From Planctomycetaceae bacterium (GTDB lineage Bacteria > Planctomycetota > Planctomycetia > Pirellulales > Pirellulaceae), in NCBI GenBank assembly GCA_020638975.1, contig JACKHN010000009.1:186001-250000 (forward strand): a DNA stretch of 64,000 bases, given 5' to 3'. Within the stretch, counting starts at the first letter, position 1. Every line of letters begins with the position of its first letter. Made by a program: the position numbers and the translations under genes. Shown here piece after piece: positions 8,713 through 17,421 of the stretch. A model generated the notes under the pieces. That model did no database searches. It had not been told where the DNA came from and saw nothing but the letters and a program-made list of their open reading frames with translations.

Positions 8713-8747
8713 AAGGAACGCCGAACTCGCTCGGCGTTCCTTTTTTT
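8713..8747 (+). terminator. Rho-independent terminator
   Basis: A perfect 12-bp stem (8713-8724 with 8731-8742), a 6-nt loop and a run of T to 8747. It ends the transcript of the Cys-rich protein gene. Confidence 0.85.
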
Positions 8748-8847
8748 GTTGCGCGATCAAGATTCGATATTTCGAATTGCTCTACCAACAAACTAGGCAA
8801 TTTGCGATACTTCGCCGCTCTTAATTAGACGCGGTGGAGTGAACTAG

Positions 8848-10101
8848 ATGCGGATTTTTTTTTCAGTTGGTGAACCAAGCGGCGACATTCACGGGGCGAA
8901 CCTCGTGCGTGAACTGCGACAGAGCGATCGAAATATCGAATGTGTTGGATACGGCGGCCCGCGAATGCAAGCTGCGGGCTGCGAACTGCACGAGGATCTC
9001 ACGAAGTATGCGGTGATGTGGTTCCTGCGTGTGCTGCTGAACATCCATCACTTCTGGCGACTCTATCGACGCGCAGAGGCCTACTTTCGCGCACATCAGC
9101 CGGATGCGGTCGTGCTGATCGACTATCCTGGTTTTAACTGGTGGATCGCTCGCGCGGCGAAGCGGCACGACATCCCAGTGTTCTACTATGGCGTTCCTCA
9201 GATCTGGGCCTGGGCCGGTTGGCGGATTAAGAAGATGCGACGGCTGATCGATCACACGCTGTGTAAGCTCCCGTTCGAGGCACCTTGGTACCGTGAACGA
9301 GGTTGTCACGCGACGTACGTCGGACATCCGTTTTTCGACGAAACGAGCAGCCATCAACTCGACCGTGGATTCGTCGCGCAGCAGCGGGCTCTCGATGGGA
9401 GACTCGTGACGATCCTTCCTGGCAGCCGCACGCAAGAAGTGACCAGCAATCTCAAATGGTTTGTCAAAGCCGCCGAGATCATCCATGAAGCTCGGCCAGA
9501 AACTCGGTTTTCCATTGCCTCGTTTAACGAAAAACAAGCACAACTCGCCCGGCAGTTGATCGCCAGCACATCGCTGCCCATCGAAGTTCACATCGGCAAG
9601 ACACCCGAGTTGATCCACCTGGCAACGTGCTGCATGGCTTGCTCTGGATCGGTGTCGCTGGAATTGCTCTATCACGAGAAGCCGACCGTCGTGCTGTACT
9701 GGGTGAGCCGTCTTGGATACTTCGTACAGAAGCACTTTCGCACGGTCAAATACATCACCTTGGTCAACCTGTTCGCCGCCGACGATCTCTTTCCCAAACA
9801 CATCACCCCTTTCGATCCAAATGAGCCAGGTGCCGAGAAGATCCCGTTCCCGGAATACGTCACCTGCGGCGACAAGTCGGGACAGATCGCCGAGCACATC
9901 ATCGAATGGCTCGCGGACGACAACAAACTGGTATCTCGTATCGCGATGCTGAAGGATCTCGGCGAGCAGCACGCTCGGCCCGGGGCATCAACGCGCGCCG
10001 CCGAGTACATTCTCAACACGCTTGGTGGCCACCAGCCATCAGTCGCGGCACCACACTTCGCCGCGAAGGCCCCTGCCCCGCTCAAACGCCTGCCGCGATG
10101 A
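8848..10101 (+). CDS. lpxB: Lipid-A-disaccharide synthase
   Basis: 417 aa, a GT19 glycosyltransferase that joins UDP-2,3-diacylglucosamine and lipid X to form the lipid A disaccharide at the inner membrane. Diagnostic stretches: FFSVGEPSGDIHGANLVREL at the N-terminus, GYGGPRMQAAGCE, YGVPQIWAWAGWRIKKM, the TYVGHPF turn, and LPGSRTQEV in the UDP-binding half. The C-terminal motif CMACSGSVSLELLYHEKPTV is also typical. The last roughly 25 residues (SVAAPHFAAKAPAPLKRL) are an extra Pro/Lys-rich tail. ATG 8848 follows GGTGGAG. It stands apart from lpxA/lpxD/fabZ, which usually neighbour it. Confidence 0.92.
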   Translation: MRIFFSVGEPSGDIHGANLVRELRQSDRNIECVGYGGPRMQAAGCELHEDLTKYAVMWFLRVLLNIHHFWRLYRRAEAYFRAHQPDAVVLIDYPGFNWWIARAAKRHDIPVFYYGVPQIWAWAGWRIKKMRRLIDHTLCKLPFEAPWYRERGCHATYVGHPFFDETSSHQLDRGFVAQQRALDGRLVTILPGSRTQEVTSNLKWFVKAAEIIHEARPETRFSIASFNEKQAQLARQLIASTSLPIEVHIGKTPELIHLATCCMACSGSVSLELLYHEKPTVVLYWVSRLGYFVQKHFRTVKYITLVNLFAADDLFPKHITPFDPNEPGAEKIPFPEYVTCGDKSGQIAEHIIEWLADDNKLVSRIAMLKDLGEQHARPGASTRAAEYILNTLGGHQPSVAAPHFAAKAPAPLKRLPR

Positions 10102-10194
10102 GACCGCGTCGAATTCTCGTGGATCTGTTACGATGCGATTTACGATCGATCGGTTTTACCTCAATCATTCTGCAAAGCTCCCGGAGCGTTAGTC

Positions 10195-11022
10195 GTGTTT
10201 CTCGCCGAGCCGCAACGAACCCCTTACGACTTTCATTTCCACTTGTTTGGATTCGAAGTTCGCATCAGCCCGTTCTTCTGGCTCGCGGGTGCAATCCTCG
10301 GCTGGAATTGGGCAATTATGTGGGACGAGATCTTTCATCGAAGTCCGGATTTCCAGGCCACGAATCCAGGACAAGGACCGCTGCTATTGATTTGGATCGC
10401 GGTGATGTTTTTCTCGATCCTGCTCCACGAACTGGGGCATGCGTTCGCAATCCGGTACTACGGCAAAGACGCTCGTATCGTCCTATACCATTTCGGCGGA
10501 CTAGCCATTGAGGACTCGGCCAGTTCCTTTTCCAGTTTCGGACGGCATCGTACGCCCCACCAGCAAATCGTCATTTCAGCCGCCGGCCCCGGCATCGAGT
10601 TGGTCCTTGCCTCAATCATCATTCTGTTGGCGAAAAGCCAAGGCTACGCCGTTTGGACGGGAATTGGGATGATTGATGAAGCACTCGGACTGCGCGATGG
10701 CCAATACATCGGCTCGGCACCGTTGCTGGCGGCAGTGGATGCGATGTTATTCGTCAATGTCTTTTGGGCCTTAATGAACTTGCTGCCCGTTTATCCACTC
10801 GACGGTGGACAAATCTCCCGAGAGTTGTTCACGTTGTACGCCGCACGCGATGGCATTAAGAATTCATTGCTACTGTCCGTTATCACAGGCGCAGCCGTCG
10901 CGGTTTACTGTCTATCGCGAGAGCAGACGATGGCAGCCGTGATGTTCGGCATGTTAGCTTTCTCGAGCTTCCAAATCCTACAAGCTTATTCCGGACGCGG
11001 CGGCGGTTCCGGACCCTGGTGA
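10195..11022 (+). CDS. Site-2 protease family (M50) metallopeptidase
   Basis: 275 aa from a GTG start with CGGAG upstream. The zinc-binding motif HELGH is at residues 78-82 in a membrane helix, and the second conserved motif, NLLPVYPLDGG with the third ligand Asp203, lies near residues 195-205. This is the usual layout of intramembrane site-2 proteases, which cut membrane-bound regulators. There is no PDZ or CBS domain, so it belongs to the compact SpoIVFB/Rv-type group. The next gene starts one nucleotide after its stop, so the two are probably co-transcribed. The substrate is unknown. Confidence 0.85.
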   Translation: MFLAEPQRTPYDFHFHLFGFEVRISPFFWLAGAILGWNWAIMWDEIFHRSPDFQATNPGQGPLLLIWIAVMFFSILLHELGHAFAIRYYGKDARIVLYHFGGLAIEDSASSFSSFGRHRTPHQQIVISAAGPGIELVLASIIILLAKSQGYAVWTGIGMIDEALGLRDGQYIGSAPLLAAVDAMLFVNVFWALMNLLPVYPLDGGQISRELFTLYAARDGIKNSLLLSVITGAAVAVYCLSREQTMAAVMFGMLAFSSFQILQAYSGRGGGSGPW

Positions 11023-11023
11023 T

Positions 11024-11818
11024 ATGTCGATCGAGCCACTTAAAGGCGAACTGCCCAACCGCCGCGTCGTCTTGTTGGGGGCGAGCAACATCGCTCGTGG
11101 CCTGTCCATTGTTATCGATTCGGCACGAAATGCCTGGGGCAGTCCGCTTGATATTGTGGCGGCGACTGGGCACGGACGTTCCTATGGCATGTCGAGCCGC
11201 GTGTTTGGACGCACGCTTCCCGGAATTCTGCAATCAGGGCTTTGGGAAGCGTTAGAAACCCGCCAGACTGCACCTACGGCCGCACTACTAACTGATATTG
11301 GCAACGATATTCTGTATGGGGCATCGGCCGATCAGATCACGCGCTGGGTGGAACGTTGCCTGCAGCAACTAACACCGCTCACACAACGTATTACCATCAC
11401 GCGACTACCGTTGGCGAGTGTCGAAGGACTCGGGCCGATTCGCTTCGTTACCATGCGAACCCTCCTGTTTCCCAAGTCACGTCTAACTCTGAACAATGCC
11501 CTGAAAACCGCCCGAGAACTTAGTGAGAACCTGACTGAGTTGGCTCAGCAATACAATGCGACGCTCGTTGAACCTGCTCGCCAATGGTATGGCATTGATC
11601 CAATTCACATCAAACGATCCCATCAGCCAGACGCTTGGCGTCACATTTTTCAGCCTTGGAATCCAGAACAAGCGTCCGTTCCTGCGCGGCATTCGTTAGT
11701 GCGTTGGACGAGCCTCCGTCGTATTCGTCCGCAATCGCGACACTGGTTTGGAGTTCACCAACGTCAAGAACAACCCGCGCGGCGTTTATCGGATGGTTCT
11801 CTCGTTTCACTTTATTAG
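11024..11818 (+). CDS. SGNH/GDSL-like hydrolase family protein
   Basis: 264 aa, one nucleotide downstream of the protease gene. The N-terminal RRVVLLGASNIARGLS fits block I of SGNH hydrolases, with Ser in the ASN turn, and LLTDIGNDILYG carries the block III GxND. The block V DxxH His is less clear; IKRSHQPDAW is a candidate. The C-terminal SLVRWTSLRRIRPQSRHWFG looks like a planctomycetal extension. These enzymes are esterases or deacylases of varied substrates. Partnership with the site-2 protease is suggested by spacing only. Confidence 0.65.
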   Translation: MSIEPLKGELPNRRVVLLGASNIARGLSIVIDSARNAWGSPLDIVAATGHGRSYGMSSRVFGRTLPGILQSGLWEALETRQTAPTAALLTDIGNDILYGASADQITRWVERCLQQLTPLTQRITITRLPLASVEGLGPIRFVTMRTLLFPKSRLTLNNALKTARELSENLTELAQQYNATLVEPARQWYGIDPIHIKRSHQPDAWRHIFQPWNPEQASVPARHSLVRWTSLRRIRPQSRHWFGVHQRQEQPARRLSDGSLVSLY

Positions 11819-12214
11819 CCGATCGCATTAACATCGTCTTGTGATGAAAGTAGGATTGCGTCAGCAACAATGTTCGAATGCCAAAACACTCTCGCGAAAC
11901 ATAACGACATGTTTCATTGTTCATCGCGACGCACGGTACGATTTGCGTTTGTTGAGCGCATGAATAATCGGAAAGTTTTTTTGAAAATTCGTCAAAAACG
12001 TGTTGCATAAATTCAGACTATTCGTACAACTACCCTTTATGCGTTTGGTAACCACTAATCTTTTTGATCGTTTGACTTCATTGGATGGAGCAAACATTGA
12101 ATGTTGGAAAGGTGGTTTTCGTTTTGTCGTTGGGGATGACTCGTTGGCTTAAAGGCAACTTGGAAGCCTGCGAGATGGAACTCGCCCCAATCCCTTTTTT
12201 ACGGAGGACGTACA
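11819..12214. other. Intergenic leader region before the histone-like gene
   Basis: An AT-rich stretch of about 400 nt. TTGAAA at 11981 and a weak TGCATA at 12004 (17-nt spacing) could be a promoter, leaving a leader of about 200 nt. Longer frames here on either strand have no protein-like features. Confidence 0.35.
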
Positions 12215-12316
12215 GTGGCCAAGAAGAAAGCTGCAAAGAAGAAAGCTGCACCCAAGAAGGCAGCCAAGAAGGCTCCAGCCAAGAAGAAGGCAGCAGCCAA
12301 GAAGAAGAAGAAGTAA
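12215..12316 (+). CDS. Histone H1-like Lys/Ala-rich DNA-binding peptide (33 aa)
   Basis: GTG 12215 is preceded by GGAGG (12203-12207) at 7 nt and opens a 33-codon frame made only of Lys, Ala and Pro apart from the start: blocks such as AKKKAAKKK, AAPKKAAKKAP and a terminal KKKKK. Such peptides resemble the C-terminal tail of histone H1 and bacterial Hc1/Hc2 or AlgP-like proteins and should bind DNA or RNA non-specifically. A strong terminator follows 56 nt downstream. The neighbouring frame reads as Glu/Gln/Ser-rich and is an artefact of the AAG repeats. It is unusually short for this type of protein. Confidence 0.7.
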   Translation: MAKKKAAKKKAAPKKAAKKAPAKKKAAAKKKKK

Positions 12317-12372
12317 CTTCTGTCTTCGCGACAGTCGCCCTTTGAGGTGACACCCCTGGATTACAACAAGAA

Positions 12373-12396
12373 AGAGCCGCCGATTTCGGCGGCTCT
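12373..12396. terminator. Intrinsic terminator, probably bidirectional
   Basis: A 10-bp perfect GC-rich stem (12373-12382 with 12387-12396) with a 4-nt loop, followed by AGTTTTG on the plus strand. It lies between the histone-like gene and the convergent mrp gene. Confidence 0.75.
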
Positions 12397-12483
12397 AGTT
12401 TTGCGCGATGAGGGAGTATTCAACGCCTGATCTACAGGTCTCCCAGCCCGTAACCTGAAGCGGCGCAACAGCCTACGGACGTT

Positions 12484-13563
12484 TTACAGCACCGGCAATT
12501 GGGGCATCGGCGGGGCCGCAGCCGCCGAATTCGCCAGGTTGCTGACCAGCTGATGACAGATGGCGTCCAGAGTCGGCGCGAGCGCCGGATCGTCAAAACT
12601 GGCGGACGTTTTTCCGGCATCGCCTAGCTCGCGAATGGCCATGTTGATGGGCACCTCGCCCAAGAATGGCACGTCCAATTCACTCGCTTTCGCGCGGGCA
12701 CCACCACTGCCAAAAATGTCGTAGCGTTTGCCGCAATCCGGACAGAGAAAGCCGCTCATATTCTCGACCATACCTAGCACGTTGATGTTTACTTTGCGGA
12801 ACATCGCAATCGCCTTGACCGCATCCAGTAAGGCAACCTCTTGCGGCGTGCAAACAACGACGGCTCCGGTCAAAGGTAACAATTGCGACAAGGTCAACGC
12901 GATGTCACCGGTTCCTGGCGGCATGTCGATGATTAAATAATCCAATTCCCCCCAGCGCGTGTCGCGAAGGAACTGCGTGATCGCTCCGTGCAACATCGGC
13001 CCGCGCCAAACAACCGCTTCGCCCGGCGGAACCATAAAGCCCATCGACATCAGTGGCATGCCATCCGCATCCACCGGCTGAATCTTGTTGTCGACGACCT
13101 GCGGCCTTTCCGAAACACCGAATAAGTGCGGGATGCTCGGACCATACACATCGGCGTCCATCAGGCCGACTTTCGCCCCGGCGCGTTTCAGGCCGACTGC
13201 AATGCTCGCCGACATGGTGCTCTTGCCAACGCCGCCTTTACCGGAGCCTACAGCAATGACGCTCTTCACACGCACACCAATTTCGCCGAGCGGTTGCGGT
13301 GCGCGTTCGTGGACGACGCGGTTCACGTTCACGGCAGTCAGTTGTGGAAACTGTCCCTGTAAACGCTCCTTGAGCTGCGTTTCAACATCGTTCCAGATCG
13401 GAGCCGACCAAGTCGTCAAGCCGAGCGTCAACGAAACCTCATTCCCCTTTACCTGAATGTCCCGAATCTGCTCCAGCTGAACAGCACTTCGGCCCGTTTC
13501 AGGATCTTGAAAATCTTTGAGCGCGGACTGAACGGTAGTCGTATCGAGTTGGCCATCGGCCAT
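12484..13563 (-). CDS. mrp: Mrp/NBP35 (ApbC) iron-sulfur cluster carrier ATPase
   Basis: 359 aa from ATG 13563, which has GGGAGA upstream; an upstream GTG is less likely. Residues about 5-85 form the MIP18/FeS assembly (DUF59) domain. The ATPase has the deviant Walker A GSGKGGVGKS at 106-115, the DADVYGPSIP motif and DMPPGTGDIALTL. Cys274 and Cys277 (FLCPDCG) form the CxxC that bridges an Fe-S cluster between two subunits. These proteins deliver [4Fe-4S] clusters to apo-proteins. Complex I is encoded 2 kb away and needs such clusters, though there is no operon link. The last 20 residues are Ala/Pro-rich. Confidence 0.92.
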   Translation of the reverse strand: MADGQLDTTTVQSALKDFQDPETGRSAVQLEQIRDIQVKGNEVSLTLGLTTWSAPIWNDVETQLKERLQGQFPQLTAVNVNRVVHERAPQPLGEIGVRVKSVIAVGSGKGGVGKSTMSASIAVGLKRAGAKVGLMDADVYGPSIPHLFGVSERPQVVDNKIQPVDADGMPLMSMGFMVPPGEAVVWRGPMLHGAITQFLRDTRWGELDYLIIDMPPGTGDIALTLSQLLPLTGAVVVCTPQEVALLDAVKAIAMFRKVNINVLGMVENMSGFLCPDCGKRYDIFGSGGARAKASELDVPFLGEVPINMAIRELGDAGKTSASFDDPALAPTLDAICHQLVSNLANSAAAAPPMPQLPVL

Positions 13564-13586
13564 AATCATCTCTCCCAATCAAAGTA

Positions 13587-14246
13587 TTAAGAATGTAGCT
13601 CCGACGCACTCCATGGCATTCGCTGCCAAACGGAGTCGCGGAACGTGAGCGGCACCTTGTCGCGTGAGTCAAAGCATCGACGAACGAAGCGAGCCAGCGG
13701 AGCCAGATCCCGAGGCGTCGCGATAACTGCGACCGCTCCAGCTTCGTACCAAAGTGACTCGGTCTTGGCAGTCGTATCGTCCAAGAACACAACGGCACCT
13801 CGGCTCGGATTTCGCCGACGGCTCGCATTCAGCAGGACAAGCCCTTCTTCCGCACAAGCGGCAGTCGCCTCGAATGCCAACAAGGACTGTGGCGTTTCAC
13901 GAAACAGTGTGAAGGCAGTGGCAAGCCCAGAAGTTTCCGTGACCGCAACGCCCGCGTGTACGAGAATCGATCGCAATGCGAACGCCCAACGACCCGAAGT
14001 TTCACAAACGATGATTCGAGCGGTGGTCATAACCTGCAATAGCTTTGTAAGGGCCAAAAGGGCCATCCTAGGTGTCGGTACAACGACTGGCAAGCGGCCT
14101 GCAAGGCGAGCAGAAGAGCCTCTTCTACCAGTACGACGGGCCGCCGAGCCTGTCGAGTCTGATTCGACAGCTTCGGAGAGCCGTCGTACTGGCAAATTTA
14201 TTTCTGCCGCGAGCCTTAAGGGCGAATCGATGACGACCGAGCTCAT
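13587..14246 (-). CDS. Receiver-like (pseudo-receiver) protein coupled to the NtrC-like regulator
   Basis: ATG 14246 overlaps the stop of the regulator gene as ATGA, which suggests coupling. A shorter version from ATG 14030 (147 aa, weak CAGG) starts exactly at the domain: ARIIVCETSGRWAFALRSIL, GVAVTETSGLATAF, then VAVIATPRDLAPLARFVRR. This follows the CheY-like alternation but has no Asp at the phosphorylation position (LLAFEAT where LLDxxM is usual), so it is probably not phosphorylated. The first 72 residues of the long form are translated from a 65-bp palindromic element (14128-14192) and look unstructured, so the short start may be the ancestral one. A role with the regulator is inferred. 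Confidence 0.55.
   Translation of the reverse strand: MSSVVIDSPLRLAAEINLPVRRLSEAVESDSTGSAARRTGRRGSSARLAGRLPVVVPTPRMALLALTKLLQVMTTARIIVCETSGRWAFALRSILVHAGVAVTETSGLATAFTLFRETPQSLLAFEATAACAEEGLVLLNASRRRNPSRGAVVFLDDTTAKTESLWYEAGAVAVIATPRDLAPLARFVRRCFDSRDKVPLTFRDSVWQRMPWSASELHS
14128..14192. repeat. Nested palindromic element, copy 1
   Basis: Outer arms 14128-14139 and 14181-14192 (12 bp, perfect) enclose inner arms CTGTCGA (14150-14156) and TCGACAG (14164-14170). Its reverse complement is very similar along its whole length to 31997-32062. This copy lies in the N-terminal coding part of the pseudo-receiver gene. Confidence 0.8.
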
Positions 14247-15655
14247 TCCAGCCCCAAGTGGGCGGCTCGACGAATCACGCGTGCGCGGCTAATGCCAAGC
14301 AAGCGAGCGGCTTCTGCTTTGTTCCCTTTGGCAGCACGCAACGCACGTCGCAACAACTCCGTTTCGACCTCAACGAGGAATTCGTCGAGCTGGATCGATT
14401 CCGCCTCGGGTGCAGGGTGTTTCATGGCCGAGGTGACGAGCTTCACTCGCCGTGCTACATCGGCTTCGGTCACCTTGGGTCCGTCGGCTTGCTCGCACAT
14501 CTGGAGGACAACCTCTTCGAGTTCCCCCACATCGCCCTTCCACGGCAGCGAACATAGTTGATCGAGCACGCCAGGCGCAAAACCGCTGAGTTGCTTCTCC
14601 CCGCGGCCATTGAACTCTTCCAACGTTCGCTGGCAAAGGAGCGGTATATCTTCGCGCCGCTCGCTGAGGCTTGGCAATTCGATCGTCATCGCGCATAAGC
14701 GATAAGCCAACTCGCGAAGAAATGTTCCCTCTGCTGCTGATTGAATTAGGGGTCGTTGGCAAGTTGCTATGGTTCGCAATCGGAATGTCGGAACGCGAAA
14801 GAACGCTAGTAACTCCGCTTGTGCCTCGGCATTCAGTTGATCGCAATCCAGCAGGAGCAAAGTCGCCGGATGCGAGGCACTGGCCTCGGTCGCACGATGC
14901 AAGAAGGCGACCACCGTGGCTTGCAATAGCTCGCCATCGAGCAAATTGCAATCGAGCGGCATCAACGGCCCTGCCTGGTCTGGCTGATCCCCGGCATGTA
15001 TGGTTCGCCCGATATGCTCCCGCCCACTGCCCGGCTGCCCAACGATCTGGACGTTTGCAGGCGTCTCGATCGCAATCCTCACCTGTTCGCGAACGAACTG
15101 CATCACCAAGCTCTCGCCGACCAGTCGCCCCAATCGATACGGCAAGCGGAGCTTGTTGGTCAGGGCTCGAAGTCGACGATGCAGTAGTTCGGAACCATCC
15201 GAGTTGTCGCCGGTCCGATTCCCTGCATTCGGGTCCTCGTTCGCTTGCTTGACTACGACCAGCACTCCTACGCTCTCGTTAGTCGCTCCGGTCAAAGTGA
15301 TACACGCCGCGGTTCGCGCCGAAGTCTCCTGCGGTCCACCCGCTATCGTGATGTGTGCCGCGGGCAGTTGACCAAGAAAAGCTTCTGGAGGCGGACAGAG
15401 TCTTGCCGCGAGATCGGCGAGTCGGTCGCCGCTATTTGCCGAATCGTAGTCACAACGTTGGCCGATCAGTTCTTCGACTTCTGCTCCAACCCAATCGGCA
15501 CACGCCGCATTGCAGTACACAATGTGACGGCGATCATCCACTGCATAGATCGGCAGATTCGACGCTCCAAGAAGCCTCGCAAGTTGATTCGCGATCGCTC
15601 GTTCGCGGGCCATTCCAGCTTCCCTAACAATCAATAGGACCGGTCCAATCGACAA
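14243..15655 (-). CDS. Degenerate NtrC-like regulator (PAS, AAA+, Fis-type HTH), without GAFTGA
   Basis: 470 aa; start at 15655 or at Met15 (15613). Residues about 25-75 are PAS-like (NLPIYAVDDRRHIVYCN). An AAA+ domain follows with an altered Walker A (GQPGSGREHIGRT), a weakened Walker B (LLLLDCDQL where LFLDEI is usual) and the conserved LPWKGDVGELEEVV and RELAYRL. The GAFTGA loop that contacts sigma54 is absent. The C-terminus is a Fis-type HTH (AKGNKAEAARLLGISRARVI). It probably binds DNA but cannot open sigma54 promoters by the usual route; a repressor-like or sigma54-independent role is inferred. The next gene overlaps by ATGA. Confidence 0.8.
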   Translation of the reverse strand: MSIGPVLLIVREAGMARERAIANQLARLLGASNLPIYAVDDRRHIVYCNAACADWVGAEVEELIGQRCDYDSANSGDRLADLAARLCPPPEAFLGQLPAAHITIAGGPQETSARTAACITLTGATNESVGVLVVVKQANEDPNAGNRTGDNSDGSELLHRRLRALTNKLRLPYRLGRLVGESLVMQFVREQVRIAIETPANVQIVGQPGSGREHIGRTIHAGDQPDQAGPLMPLDCNLLDGELLQATVVAFLHRATEASASHPATLLLLDCDQLNAEAQAELLAFFRVPTFRLRTIATCQRPLIQSAAEGTFLRELAYRLCAMTIELPSLSERREDIPLLCQRTLEEFNGRGEKQLSGFAPGVLDQLCSLPWKGDVGELEEVVLQMCEQADGPKVTEADVARRVKLVTSAMKHPAPEAESIQLDEFLVEVETELLRRALRAAKGNKAEAARLLGISRARVIRRAAHLGLE

Positions 15656-15700
15656 GAACCGGCATTATACACGCACAAAAGCCCTGCGACCGGAGGGAAC

Positions 15701-15723
15701 GCCGATGGGCAAGCCCACTCGGC
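15701..15723 (-). terminator. Possible hairpin after the nuo operon
   Basis: GCCGATGGGC and GCCCACTCGGC pair with one bulge around an AA loop, downstream of nuoN. There is no T-run, so termination is uncertain. Confidence 0.3.
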
Positions 15724-15810
15724 ACAATATCACAACCTAAGATTCCATCAGAAGACAACTGAATTAAGTCGCCGTCTTAGGAGGGGGGGCAGCCTGAGGC
15801 GGCGACGGAT

Positions 15811-17421
15811 TCAGTCTTGAAGCGTGGGCAACTGACGGGCGTTCTTTGTGTCGCCCAGTGCTGCGACCGCTTCCACACTCGCCGATGGCTGAATCGCAAG
15901 TCTTGGCTGAGCCGAAACGGCTTCCGCCCGCTCTGTCTCCGAGATGATCGATCGCGGCAAAGCCCCAACGGCAATTACCACGAGTGCCGCAAAGCCCATT
16001 GCCAGCGAAGCCGTGTTTCGCCTGCACGCCTTGATCTCGACTTTGGACGACTGAAAGTACATCGTCGAAACCACGCGAAGGTAATACGCCGCAGCAATTG
16101 CCGCGTTCACCGCACCACCGATCGCAAGCAATATGAACCAAAACGCCAATGATCCGTTCGCGGGATCAAGCGCTAAGCGGATCGAACTTGAGAACAGCGT
16201 CAACTTGCCCCAGAACCCGGCCAGCGGTGGAATTCCGGCCAACGAGAACATACATACCGCAATCGCAGCCGCAGCCAAGGGCCGCGTCTTACCGAGTCCC
16301 GCCAATTCCTCGAGGCTGCTGATCTCGCGCTGCTCGCTACTGAGCGACACCAATGCGGCGAATGTCCCCAAAGAGCCAAAGGCATAGACGATTAAGTAGA
16401 ACAGCGTCGCGGAAACGCCTCCGTACGAGCCGCTCGCGGCCAGTGCGACCGAAATCCCGATCAGCATGTAGCCTGCATGAGCAATCGACGAGTAGGCCAT
16501 CATGCGGCGAATATTTTGCTGCCACAACGCACAGACATTACCTAGCGTCATCGTGAGCAGTGCCAGAACAATGGTCAGTTGCCAGGCGTATTCCGAGACA
16601 CTCGGCATCGCAACCACCACCAAGCGAATCAAGGCGATGACGCCGGCGATCTTCGGGGCGACCGCCAAGAGGCCGGCATTCGCGTTCGTTGCGCCCTGAT
16701 AGACGTCCGGAGCATAGAAATGAAATGGAACCGCGGTGATCTTAAAGCCCAAACCGGCCAGAATCAGAATCAAAGCAATGGGAGCCAAACTCACAAGCGA
16801 GTCGCCGCTCAGCATCGCAGCTCGAATGCTCTCGCCAGCCCCCGAGATCGTCGTCGTTCCGGCGATGCCGTACAGCATGGTCATCCCGTAAAGCAGCATG
16901 CCTGACGACAGAATGCTCAGGAAGAAGTATTTTACGGCCGCTTCAGAAGTCGCGCGGTCGCTACGTCCTATGTACAGCAGCACGTAGGTCGGTATCGAAA
17001 CGAGTTCCAGGCTTACGAACAGGAACACGAGATCGTTCGCCCGGGCGACCAACATCAACCCAGCAACAAGAAGCATTAACGTCGCCAACAATTCGCTCGC
17101 AAGTTCACGACGTGCGGCAGCGGAAGCGACGAGCGCGAACAGAAAGCCGACGCCAACTGCGAATAATCGGACGATGTGACCGAGATAGTCCACCGACAAA
17201 GGACCGCTCCCAACATACGCGTTACCGGCTTCGGCACCGTACCAGAGGCGAGCTTCGCCCGAGAACACGGCATAGCCAGCGACCACATAGCCCGCCAACG
17301 AGAACAACGTCCACCACAACCGACTCTGCTGAACCGTGCCGCCGATGTAGATCCACGATGCCAACAGCACCAGGATCAGCTCCGGCCACAACAGCTTGAT
17401 TGTTTCTAGGTCAACGTACAC
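15811..17421 (-). CDS. nuoN: NADH-quinone oxidoreductase subunit N
   Basis: 536 aa from GTG 17421 (GAGGAG ten nt upstream), overlapping the nuoM end by 11 nt. A longer frame up to 17475 reads into the palindromic element and lacks membrane character. It is an antiporter-like complex I subunit with about 14 helices. Proton-path residues are visible in VSLELVSIPTYVLLY (Glu in helix 5), the broken-helix region GLGFKITAVPFHFYAPDVY, and MAYSSIAHAGYMLIG. It moves protons across the cytoplasmic membrane together with NuoL and NuoM. It has a hydrophilic tail of about 60 residues after the last helix (AEAVSAQPRLA). It is the last gene of the operon. Confidence 0.93.
   Translation of the reverse strand: MYVDLETIKLLWPELILVLLASWIYIGGTVQQSRLWWTLFSLAGYVVAGYAVFSGEARLWYGAEAGNAYVGSGPLSVDYLGHIVRLFAVGVGFLFALVASAAARRELASELLATLMLLVAGLMLVARANDLVFLFVSLELVSIPTYVLLYIGRSDRATSEAAVKYFFLSILSSGMLLYGMTMLYGIAGTTTISGAGESIRAAMLSGDSLVSLAPIALILILAGLGFKITAVPFHFYAPDVYQGATNANAGLLAVAPKIAGVIALIRLVVVAMPSVSEYAWQLTIVLALLTMTLGNVCALWQQNIRRMMAYSSIAHAGYMLIGISVALAASGSYGGVSATLFYLIVYAFGSLGTFAALVSLSSEQREISSLEELAGLGKTRPLAAAAIAVCMFSLAGIPPLAGFWGKLTLFSSSIRLALDPANGSLAFWFILLAIGGAVNAAIAAAYYLRVVSTMYFQSSKVEIKACRRNTASLAMGFAALVVIAVGALPRSIISETERAEAVSAQPRLAIQPSASVEAVAALGDTKNARQLPTLQD

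Noticed and set aside
11610..12008. 132-codon minus-strand frame at the end of the SGNH hydrolase gene
   Set aside because: It overlaps the C-terminus of the hydrolase, which is the natural end (SLVRWTSLRRIRPQ..); no family and no ribosome binding site.
12085..12345. 86-codon frame with Glu/Gln/Ser-rich C-terminus
   Set aside because: It reads the AAG/GCA repeats of the 33-residue peptide gene in another frame; the ribosome binding site belongs to GTG 12215.
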